Assembly (NCBI GenBank): GCA_903856995.1
Contig: CAIODK010000245.1
Location: 1 to 7,650 of the forward strand
Reading direction: 5' to 3'
Length of the DNA stretch: 7,650 nucleotides
Source: an uncultured Burkholderiales bacterium
GTDB lineage: Bacteria; Pseudomonadota; Gammaproteobacteria; Burkholderiales; Burkholderiaceae_C
Shown: in pieces, positions 1 through 5,506 of the stretch
Position numbering within the stretch: the first letter of the stretch is position 1
Layout of the letters: each line of letters starts with the position of its first letter
Translations under genes and position numbers: made by a program
The notes under the pieces: model-generated
Told to the model about the DNA's origin: nothing
Databases searched by the model: none
Seen by the model: only the letters and a program-made list of their open reading frames with translations

Positions 1-1
1 A

Positions 2-106
2 GCCGTGCGCGACATCACCAAACTTCGTGCCGATGTGACGTTTGTGACCTTAGACAGTCTGCCCAACGATGGCAAAGTGATTGAAGACGCCCGTTCCTAC
101 CAATAG
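2..106 (+). CDS. C-terminal end of probable phenylacetate-CoA ligase-like AMP-forming synthetase (5' truncated)
   Basis: An open frame enters from the left edge and ends at a TAG stop after 34 visible codons. The visible tail contains LPNDGKVIEDAR near its end. A basic, glycine-containing 'SLP..GK...D.R' ending is typical of phenylacetate-CoA ligase-like, AMP-forming acyl-CoA synthetases, where it belongs to the small mobile C-terminal domain. Such enzymes activate a carboxylic acid to its CoA thioester using ATP. Only the tail is visible: the AMP-binding motifs lie outside the window, so substrate and exact subfamily cannot be judged. The assignment rests on resemblance of a short segment and is tentative. 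It lies on the same strand as the following solute-binding protein gene, 113 bases away. Confidence 0.45.
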   Translation, partial: AVRDITKLRADVTFVTLDSLPNDGKVIEDARSYQ

Positions 107-107
107 G

Positions 108-129
108 CCCAGTGCTTATCTGCATTGGG
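108..129 (+). terminator. Stem-loop just after the ligase stop, possible weak terminator
   Basis: An 8-bp stem (CCCAGTGC pairing with GCATTGGG, including one G-T pair) encloses a 6-base loop and starts one base after the upstream stop codon. The downstream bases (GTTGATGT) do not form a T-run, so it does not meet the usual intrinsic terminator pattern. It may be a weak terminator or a 3'-end protecting hairpin. Confidence 0.3.
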
Positions 130-130
130 G

Positions 131-144
131 TTGATGTACCTCAA
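131..144. promoter_or_regulatory. 14-bp imperfect palindrome, possible operator
   Basis: TTGATGTACCTCAA is a dyad in which six of the seven base pairs match, lying 76 bases before the start codon of the first Bug gene. The size and TTGA...TCAA arms resemble sites for dimeric helix-turn-helix regulators. No regulator gene is visible here to pair it with, and a short dyad can arise by chance. Confidence 0.22.
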
Positions 145-146
145 TC

Positions 147-175
147 GGCTTAAGTAATTCCCACCTTTTTATAAG
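147..175 (+). promoter_or_regulatory. Weak sigma70-like promoter candidate for the first Bug gene
   Basis: TATAAG at 170-175 matches five of six bases of a -10 box. The hexamer 17 bases upstream (GGCTTA, 147-152) is a poor -35 box. If used, transcription would start near 182, giving a leader of about 38 bases that includes the repeated leader element at 193-206. Confidence 0.2.
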
Positions 176-192
176 GACTGTTGGGCATTACT

Positions 193-206
193 ATCATGCA
201 TCGATA
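193..206 (+). repeat. Leader element, copy 1 (shared with the second Bug gene)
   Basis: ATCATGCATCGATA lies three bases upstream of the SD sequence of the first Bug gene. The same 14 bases with a single change (C to G at the seventh base) occur at 1319-1332 before the second Bug gene. The element contains an ATC-N7-GAT dyad. Its internal ATG at 196 is in frame with the Bug gene but lacks an SD. In copy 2 the equivalent ATG runs into a stop after three codons, so the ATG is unlikely to be a conserved start. Confidence 0.6.
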
Positions 207-219
207 TTTAGGAGACTTC

Positions 220-1200
220 ATGAAAAAACTGTTCACTCTGAGCTTGTTGGCCGTAGCCGCATTGACTAGCGCTAACGCCGCTGATTACCCCGTCAAAGAC
301 AAGCCGGTCACCATCGTGGTGCCGTTCACCGCTGGCGGCCCGACCGATCGCGTGGCCCGCGATTTGGCAGAAGCCATGCGCAAGCCCTTGGGCGCGAACG
401 TGGTGGTTGAAAACGTGGCCGGTGCAGGCGGCACGATTGGGGCTAACAAAGTAGCCAAAGCGCCGCAAGATGGCCACACCATTTTGTTGCATCACATTGG
501 CATGGCCACATCGCCTGCGCTGTATCGCAAGATGCCCTACAACACACTCGATGATTTCGAGTTCTTGGGCATGGTCAACGAAGTCCCCATGACCTTGATT
601 GGTCGCCCCACGTTGCCCGCCACCAACTTCAAAGAGTTGCAGGCGTGGATTACGCAAAACAAAGGCACCGTCAACTTGGGTAACGCTGGCTTGGGCGCTG
701 CGTCACACCTGTGCGGATTGCTGTTTCAAGACGCCATCAAAACAGACATGACCACGGTCCCCTACAAAGGCACCGCTCCCGCCATGAACGATTTGATGGG
801 TGGGCAGATTGACTTGTTGTGCGATCAAAGCACTAACACCACCAGCCAAATCGAAGGCAAGACCGTCAAGGCATTTGCCGTGACCACCGCCAAGCGTTTG
901 AGCACCCCCGCGTTGAAAAACCTGCCCACGATGCAAGAGTCTGGCTTGAAGGGTTTTGAAGTCACCATTTGGCACGGTTTGTATGCCCCCAAAGGCACAC
1001 CTGCTGACGTGATCGCCAAGATCAACAAAGCGTTGAAGACCGCATTGAAGAACCCAGAGTTCATTAAGAAGCAAGAAGCCTTGGGCGCGGTGATCGTGAC
1101 CGACAAGCGCACCGATGGCGCAGAGCACAAGAAGTTTGTCGCCTCTGAAATCGCCAAGTGGGGCCCGATCATTCAGTCGGCGGGCGTCTACGCCGACTAA
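220..1200 (+). CDS. Bug-family TTT solute-binding protein (Sec-exported)
   Basis: This is a periplasmic solute-binding protein of the tripartite tricarboxylate transporter (TctC/Bug) family, which captures small carboxylates or related compounds for a TctA/TctB carrier. The start at 220 is chosen because AGGAG (210-214) lies five bases upstream and the protein then begins with a classical Sec signal: MKK, a hydrophobic stretch, and cleavage after Ala20 (ANA/AD). The in-frame TTG at 181 would prepend 13 residues before the signal. The mature part shows the family pattern: KPVTIVVPF..GG.TD at 28-43, VENVAGAGGTIG at 63-74, PYKGTAPAMNDLMGGQIDLL at 181-200, and LYAPKGTPADV near 254-264. The length of 326 residues is normal for the family. 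Cys165 and Cys201 are its only cysteines and both flank the predicted ligand cleft. There is no adjacent tctAB, so it is an orphan binding protein, common in Burkholderiales. The ligand is unknown; the upstream CoA-ligase fragment hints at an organic acid (inference). Confidence 0.93.
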   Translation: MKKLFTLSLLAVAALTSANAADYPVKDKPVTIVVPFTAGGPTDRVARDLAEAMRKPLGANVVVENVAGAGGTIGANKVAKAPQDGHTILLHHIGMATSPALYRKMPYNTLDDFEFLGMVNEVPMTLIGRPTLPATNFKELQAWITQNKGTVNLGNAGLGAASHLCGLLFQDAIKTDMTTVPYKGTAPAMNDLMGGQIDLLCDQSTNTTSQIEGKTVKAFAVTTAKRLSTPALKNLPTMQESGLKGFEVTIWHGLYAPKGTPADVIAKINKALKTALKNPEFIKKQEALGAVIVTDKRTDGAEHKKFVASEIAKWGPIIQSAGVYAD

Positions 1201-1228
1201 TCCAGCGACCCCGCTTGCCGGAACCCCT

Positions 1229-1255
1229 AAAGCCACCTTTGCAGGTGGCTTTTTT
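1229..1255 (+). terminator. Intrinsic terminator after the first Bug gene
   Basis: AGCCACC (1231-1237) pairs perfectly with GGTGGCT (1244-1250) around a 6-base loop. It is followed directly by five further T residues, and two A residues before the stem can pair with the first of these. It lies 28 bases after the stop codon. This is a textbook Rho-independent terminator on the plus strand and implies that the second Bug gene needs its own promoter or partial readthrough. Confidence 0.9.
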
Positions 1256-1318
1256 CATGGGGTAAACACGGGTCTTCAGTTTCGCCAAGGCGACTGTTGC
1301 AATCGCTGGATCACTGGC

Positions 1319-1332
1319 ATCATGGATCGATA
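1319..1332 (+). repeat. Leader element, copy 2 (shared with the first Bug gene)
   Basis: ATCATGGATCGATA differs from 193-206 at one base. Similarity continues upstream as AT(T/C)ACT once a two-base gap is allowed. It lies six bases before the AAGGAG SD sequence (1339-1344) of the second Bug gene. Its ATG reads Met-Asp-Arg-stop, so here it is not a start for the downstream gene. It may be a shared regulatory site or a remnant of an old duplication. Confidence 0.6.
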
Positions 1333-1349
1333 AAAATCAAGGAGCCAAG

Positions 1350-2363
1350 ATGACCACTCGCCGCCATTTACTCACGCTCAGCGCACAAGCGTCTGTGCTC
1401 GCTGCCTTGTCGTGGGTGGCTGTGCCGAGCCATGCGCAGACGGCTTGGCCGAGCAAGCCCGTGCGCATCGTCGTGCCCTTTGCCCCAGGGGGCACCACCG
1501 ACATCTTGGCGCGGGCCATTGCGCCAGAGCTGAGCCGTGCGTTTGGGCAAACCTTTTTTGTAGAAAACAAAGCAGGTGCCGGCGGTAACTTGGGCGCAGA
1601 CATCGTGGCCAAGTCCCCTGGCGATGGCTATACCCTGCTCATGGGCACCGTGGGCACGCACGGCATCAACCGCGCGCTCTACAGCAAGCTTCCGTTCGAC
1701 CCCATCAAAGACTTCTTGCCGATCACTGTGGTGGCCGGTGTGCCCAATGTGATGGTCATGAACGCCGACACCGCCAAAGCACGCAACATCAATTCGGTGA
1801 CAGACTTCATCGCCTATGCCAAAGCCAACCCCGCCAAGCTCAACATGGCCTCCAGTGGCAATGGCACATCGATTCATCTGGCCGGTGAGCTGTTTAAAAG
1901 CATGAGCGGCACCTACATGGTCCACTTCCCTTACCGAGGCTCTAACCCCGCCTTGCTCGACATGTTGGGTGGCTCCATGGATGTGATGTTCGACAACTTG
2001 CCGTCATCCATTCCGCACATCAAGTCGGGTCGCCTCAAAGCGCTGGCGGTGACCAGCAGCCAACGCTCTTTGGCCATGCCTGAATTGCCCACGGTGGAGG
2101 AGGCGGGTGGCCCCGCACTCAAGGGCTACGAAGCCAGTTCATGGTTTGGTTTGCTCGCCCCGGCAGGCACGCCGGTTGATGTGGTGAACCGCATTCAACA
2201 AGAGGTGGCCAAGTCTTTGAACACGCCCGCCATCAAAGAAAAACTGTTGGCACAAGGCGCGATTCCGGGTGGCAATAGCCCAGAGGAGTTCACGAAGTTC
2301 ATCGATGCCGAGCACAAAAAGTGGGCCCAGGTGGTGAAGGCTTCGGGCGCCAAAGTGGACTGA
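1350..2363 (+). CDS. Bug-family TTT solute-binding protein (Tat-like signal)
   Basis: This is a second periplasmic binding protein of the TctC/Bug family, 337 residues, of usual length. The start follows AAGGAG (1339-1344) at five bases. The N-terminus TRRHLL (3-8) has a twin arginine followed by a hydrophobic stretch and an SHA/QT cleavage site after Ala29, suggesting Tat export; many Bug proteins carry such signals. Family landmarks are PSKPVRIVVPFAPGGTTD at 34-51, VENKAGAGGNLGADIVAK at 71-88, FPYRGSNPALLDMLGG at 193-208, D215 in the FDNLPSS segment, and LLAPAGTPVDV at 268-278. It resembles the preceding Bug protein throughout but is clearly diverged, by eye about one third identical, and has no cysteine at all. 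It has its own leader behind a terminator and no permease neighbours. Its 3' end lies seven bases from the convergent kinase gene. The ligand is unknown. Confidence 0.93.
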   Translation: MTTRRHLLTLSAQASVLAALSWVAVPSHAQTAWPSKPVRIVVPFAPGGTTDILARAIAPELSRAFGQTFFVENKAGAGGNLGADIVAKSPGDGYTLLMGTVGTHGINRALYSKLPFDPIKDFLPITVVAGVPNVMVMNADTAKARNINSVTDFIAYAKANPAKLNMASSGNGTSIHLAGELFKSMSGTYMVHFPYRGSNPALLDMLGGSMDVMFDNLPSSIPHIKSGRLKALAVTSSQRSLAMPELPTVEEAGGPALKGYEASSWFGLLAPAGTPVDVVNRIQQEVAKSLNTPAIKEKLLAQGAIPGGNSPEEFTKFIDAEHKKWAQVVKASGAKVD

Positions 2364-2370
2364 CGCGCGG

Positions 2371-3804
2371 TTAGTCCATCAGCCGTTCAAACGGCAAAGC
2401 CTGCTTGACCAAAATCACCGTGCATGGCGCCTCCATCGCCACCTTGATGGGCACCGTCGCCACCAAGCGTTGCAGCTGCAGCCCGTGCGTTGCCGCACCC
2501 ATGACGATCATGCTCACATTGTTGCCTTCGGCATAACGCACGATGGCGTTGGCGACATCGCTGGACTCCAGCACGTGGAACGAGGTTTGGTGCTGGCCCA
2601 AATCCAGTGGCTGCGCCCATTGCTGCAGCAGGGTGCGGTACTGACGGTGCAGGGTGGTTTCGCTTTTGTCGCTCTCTGACGTGCTGCTGAGGTGGGGCGA
2701 AATGACGGTCACCACGGCCAAACGTGCGCCGGGTCGAATGCCCAGCGAACGCGCGACGGCTTGGCGTAGCGAATACAAGGTGGCGTCACTGGCTTCGTGG
2801 TGCGGCACCGCCACCATCAAAATTGGCACTTCATCAATTTGTTGCGAAGGCAAAGGGCTGGGCTGGTAGTGCATGCCTGCCGCTTTGAGCCAACGCTTGA
2901 AGTGGGTGAAAAACGGGGTGCCTTGCAACTGCTGGCCGCGTTTGGTGACCTTCACTTGTTCTGGGTGTTCCAAATCAAACGCCAAGTGCGCTGCCGACGG
3001 GTAGCGTTTGGCGGCCTCGGGCTCTAAGCAACGCAACACCACTTCTTGCAGCCACTCGGGCAAGTCCTCGCGCAAGCGGCGCGGCGGGGTGGGGTCCATC
3101 CACAAACGTTGACGCATACCGCCCTTGGTTTGTGGGTTGCCAAAGGGCAGTTCGCTGGTGGCCAGCTCGTAGAGCATCACGCCGATCGCAAAGATGTCGC
3201 TACGCGGGTCACCGCGCACGCCCACTACTTGCTCGGGGGCAATCCAAGCGGGCGAACCCACGGCTTTGCGCAGCTCTTCGGCCAGCAAGTCGGGGTAGTG
3301 CGCGTGGCAGGACAAACCAAAGTCCAGCAACACCGCATGGCCGTCTGGGTGCAGCAGCACGTTGGCTGGCTTGATGTCGAGGTGACAGGTGTTTTGTTGG
3401 TGCAGGCTGTGTGCAGCGCGGGCAATGGCCGCGCCCATGTGTGCGATGTCGGCCACCTGCGCGCGGGTGTGTTGTTGGGTGTGGGTGTCTAGCACCTGCT
3501 GCAAGGTTTGGCCTGGCACATGCTCCATCACAAGGTAGGGCATGCTTACCATGTCACCCGCCGCCACAAAACGCGGCACATGGGTGCCGTGCAGCACCTG
3601 CAAAATTTGATGTTCGACCTCGAAGCCCACGATGTTCTCTGCGCCATCGCCCACCGTCATGCGGGGTACTTTCATGACCATCTCAAAGGGCGATGGCCGC
3701 GCGTCCGCGTAACTCACCTCATAGATATGCGCCATGCCCCCTGCGTGCAAGCAGGCGCCAATCCGAAATCCATCCAGCTCCGTGCCCGCTGCGAGGCGCT
3801 TCAT
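2371..3804 (-). CDS. Ser/Thr protein kinase fused to a C-terminal universal stress protein (UspA) domain
   Basis: This 477-residue, apparently soluble protein has no signal peptide or membrane segment. An N-terminal Hanks-type kinase domain covers about residues 11-282. It shows Lys45 (VMK) for ATP, a helix-C glutamate at 62 or 64, the catalytic loop HLDIKPANVLL (141-151, Asp143, Asn148), DFG at 161-163, APE at 189-191, and SDIFAIGV at 202-209. The glycine loop reads LHAGGMAHIY, keeping only part of the usual glycines. The catalytic loop has Leu in place of the Arg of HRD, making it a non-RD kinase. A linker to about 325 leads into a UspA-like domain (about 326-467). That domain's ATP motif, normally G-X2-G-X9-G-S/T, reads G436, T439, A449-T450, so two glycines are missing. 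The start ATG overlaps the stop of the upstream phosphoesterase gene and has a GGAG sequence eight bases upstream. Substrates are unknown. By domain content it is a cytosolic signalling or stress-response kinase. Confidence 0.93.
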   Translation of the reverse strand: MKRLAAGTELDGFRIGACLHAGGMAHIYEVSYADARPSPFEMVMKVPRMTVGDGAENIVGFEVEHQILQVLHGTHVPRFVAAGDMVSMPYLVMEHVPGQTLQQVLDTHTQQHTRAQVADIAHMGAAIARAAHSLHQQNTCHLDIKPANVLLHPDGHAVLLDFGLSCHAHYPDLLAEELRKAVGSPAWIAPEQVVGVRGDPRSDIFAIGVMLYELATSELPFGNPQTKGGMRQRLWMDPTPPRRLREDLPEWLQEVVLRCLEPEAAKRYPSAAHLAFDLEHPEQVKVTKRGQQLQGTPFFTHFKRWLKAAGMHYQPSPLPSQQIDEVPILMVAVPHHEASDATLYSLRQAVARSLGIRPGARLAVVTVISPHLSSTSESDKSETTLHRQYRTLLQQWAQPLDLGQHQTSFHVLESSDVANAIVRYAEGNNVSMIVMGAATHGLQLQRLVATVPIKVAMEAPCTVILVKQALPFERLMD

Positions 3805-4565
3805 TTACCCGTCTCCAGACGCAGCGCGAAGTACTCAGGCAGACCCGCGTCACGCACGGCGCGCGCAGCGGCACGGTGGTCATAGGCAATGCGGTGGAAG
3901 GTGAGCTTGCAAGCCGTGCTGTCGAACAGGGCGTACATGGCGCGCGGATTGCCATCGCGCGGTTGACCCACCGAGCCGATGGTGGCGATCCACTGCCGGT
4001 GTTGGGGCGTGGGGATGGGCACGCCCGCGGTGGGCTTGAACGCCATCAGTTGGCGGCCCGTGCCACGGTAATACAGCGACTGGTGGTGCACATGGCCACC
4101 GAACACATAGCGCACATGGGGGTGTGTGCACGCCGCGTCTAGGCTCAGGCTCGCGGTGCGCTCGTCTTCTACATAGCGCCAACGGGTGGGCGCATCTGCG
4201 CTGGCGTGCACAAAGAACATGTGATCGATGTGTTCCGTCAACGGCAAGGTCTCTAGCCAAAAGCGTTGGGCGGGTGACAGTTGGTCGTGCGTCCACTCCG
4301 CGGTTTGACTGCCCAAAGAGGGGTTGGGGTTGTCGGTGTTGATGCTGTGCGTTTGCACCAACTCTTCATGGTTGCCCCGCAGCACAATCGCGCCGGCTTG
4401 CTGAAGCGCCTGGCAGCGTGCCACCACTTCAGCGGGGAAGGCCCCGTAGCTCACCAAATCCCCCAGGATGGCCACGCGCTCTGCGCCGAGAGCCTGGGCA
4501 TGCGCCAAGCAGGCGTCGAGCGCATGCAGGTTGCTGTGGATGTCAGAGAGCAGGGCGTACTTCAT
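3801..4565 (-). CDS. Calcineurin-like metallophosphoesterase
   Basis: This 254-residue cytosolic protein has the full set of dinuclear-metal motifs of the calcineurin-like superfamily (YfcE/Metallophos_2 style). They are DIHSN at 8-12, GDLVSYG at 35-41, GNHEE at 64-68, His120 (FVHAS), and GGHVHH at 156-161. It ends with GSVGQPRDGNPRA (197-209), a hallmark of this subfamily. Members hydrolyse phosphate mono- or diesters; known activities range from protein phosphatase and diadenosine tetraphosphatase to cyclic nucleotide phosphodiesterase, and sequence alone does not decide between them. It starts 15 bases after the hydroxybutyryl-CoA dehydrogenase stop with only a weak GGTG as SD. Its TGA stop overlaps the kinase ATG in an ATGA junction. 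A protein phosphatase acting against the coupled kinase is the most attractive reading, but it is inference. Confidence 0.93.
   Translation of the reverse strand: MKYALLSDIHSNLHALDACLAHAQALGAERVAILGDLVSYGAFPAEVVARCQALQQAGAIVLRGNHEELVQTHSINTDNPNPSLGSQTAEWTHDQLSPAQRFWLETLPLTEHIDHMFFVHASADAPTRWRYVEDERTASLSLDAACTHPHVRYVFGGHVHHQSLYYRGTGRQLMAFKPTAGVPIPTPQHRQWIATIGSVGQPRDGNPRAMYALFDSTACKLTFHRIAYDHRAAARAVRDAGLPEYFALRLETGK
3813..3816 (-). promoter_or_regulatory. SD sequence of the kinase gene inside the phosphoesterase 3' end
   Basis: GGAG on the minus strand lies eight bases before the kinase ATG at 3804 and within the last codons of the phosphoesterase gene. Together with the ATGA stop/start overlap it supports the chosen kinase start and indicates that the two proteins are made by coupled translation. 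Confidence 0.65.
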
Positions 4566-4568
4566 GGC

Positions 4569-4581
4569 AACACCGCGTGTT
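4569..4581 (-). other. Small dyad in the dehydrogenase-phosphoesterase junction
   Basis: AACACGCGGTGTT on the minus strand has five-base arms around three bases. It fills most of the 15-base gap and includes the last base of the dehydrogenase stop codon. The only SD-like bases of the phosphoesterase gene (GGTG) lie inside it, so pairing could lower initiation unless upstream ribosomes open it. It is short and may be fortuitous. Confidence 0.25.
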
Positions 4582-5429
4582 TAGTAGGCGTACACACCGC
4601 GGCCGGTTTTACGGCCCAGTTGGCCCGCAGCCACCATTTCTTTCAGCAAGGGGCAAGCGCGGTATTTGCTGTCGCCAAACTCTTGCAGGTACACGTCCAT
4701 CACCGCCAAGCACACGTCCAGGCCAATCATGTCGGCCAACGCCAAGGGGCCGATGGGTTGGTTGCACCCGAGCATCATGCCGGCATCAATGTCTTTGGCG
4801 GTGGCCACACCTTCGGCCAACACAAAGAAGGCTTCGTTGATCATTGGCACCAAGATGCGGTTGACCACAAAGCCGGGCGCATTCTTCACCGTGATGGGGC
4901 TCTTGCCCAAGCGTGCGGACAGGTCGTGCACAGCGGCGTGTGTGGCATCAGAGGTTTGCAAGCCACGGATGATTTCAACCAATGCCATCATCGGCACAGG
5001 GTTGAAAAAGTGCATGCCAATGAAGCGGTCAGCGCGTGTGGTGACAGCGGCCAGCTTGGTGATGGAGATAGATGATGTGTTGGACGCGATGATGGCTTCA
5101 GGTGCCAACATGGCGTCGAGCTGCTTGACGATCTTGACCTTGAGGTCGTAGTTCTCGGTCGCGGCTTCGATGACGAGCTCTGCGCCCTTGAGGTCGTCGT
5201 AGCTGGTGCTGGTTTTGATGCGCGACAAGGCGGCAGCTTTATCGGCCTCGGTGATTTTTTCTTTCTTGATCAAACGGTCCAAGCTGCCCGCCACGGTGGC
5301 GAGGCCTTTGGCCACAGCGGCGTCAGAGATGTCGACCATCACCACGTTCACGCCAGACACAGCACATGCTTGTGCGATGCCATTGCCCATGGTGCCGGCG
5401 CCGATGATGCCTACGGTTTGAATGCTCAT
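4581..5429 (-). CDS. hbd: 3-hydroxybutyryl-CoA dehydrogenase
   Basis: This 282-residue, full-length single-function enzyme of the 3-hydroxyacyl-CoA dehydrogenase family interconverts acetoacetyl-CoA and 3-hydroxybutyryl-CoA with NAD(P) in the cytosol. It serves beta-oxidation, aromatic-acid (phenylacetate) degradation or butyrate/PHB metabolism. The Rossmann motif is GIIGAGTMGNG (7-17), with Asp33 at the end of the second strand favouring NAD. The catalytic set matches the family: Ser119 in SNTSS, His140 in GMHFFNPVP, Glu152, and Asn190 in PGFVVNR. The C-terminal domain ends in the usual GRKTGRGVYAY. An AAGGA sequence at 5436-5440 (minus strand) lies six bases before the ATG. It heads the segment with the phosphoesterase and kinase, and follows the ABC permease by 77 bases. 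A weak TAATAT box at 5469-5474 could serve as its own promoter. The alternative symbol paaH is also in use for this family. Confidence 0.95.
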   Translation of the reverse strand: MSIQTVGIIGAGTMGNGIAQACAVSGVNVVMVDISDAAVAKGLATVAGSLDRLIKKEKITEADKAAALSRIKTSTSYDDLKGAELVIEAATENYDLKVKIVKQLDAMLAPEAIIASNTSSISITKLAAVTTRADRFIGMHFFNPVPMMALVEIIRGLQTSDATHAAVHDLSARLGKSPITVKNAPGFVVNRILVPMINEAFFVLAEGVATAKDIDAGMMLGCNQPIGPLALADMIGLDVCLAVMDVYLQEFGDSKYRACPLLKEMVAAGQLGRKTGRGVYAY

Positions 5430-5468
5430 TGGGAATCCTTGTCTGTGTGCGGTTGAATCAAAAGAACA

Positions 5469-5474
5469 ATATTA
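5469..5474 (-). promoter_or_regulatory. Possible -10 box for the dehydrogenase-phosphoesterase-kinase unit
   Basis: TAATAT on the minus strand in the 77-base gap before the dehydrogenase would give a leader of about 33 bases. The hexamer 17 bases upstream (GCCAAA) is a poor -35 box. The same gap contains the short palindrome TTGAATCAA (5453-5461) and no terminator-like hairpin, so readthrough from the ABC genes is equally possible. Confidence 0.2.
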
Positions 5475-5506
5475 GCGGGTGATGGGTTGCATTTGGCTGA
5501 CGCAAG

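Noticed and set aside
181..219. Earlier starts (TTG 181, ATG 196) for the first Bug gene
   Set aside because: AGGAG is spaced correctly for ATG 220 and the signal peptide begins MKK there. Earlier starts would place extra residues ahead of the signal.
2382..2395. Perfect small hairpin GCCGTTCAAACGGC as a bidirectional terminator
   Set aside because: It lies inside the kinase coding end and no T-run follows on either strand.
4281..5075. A 264-codon plus-strand frame opposite the phosphoesterase and dehydrogenase genes
   Set aside because: It is a shadow of two well-supported minus-strand genes, with low-complexity His/Gly/Val-rich composition and no family resemblance.
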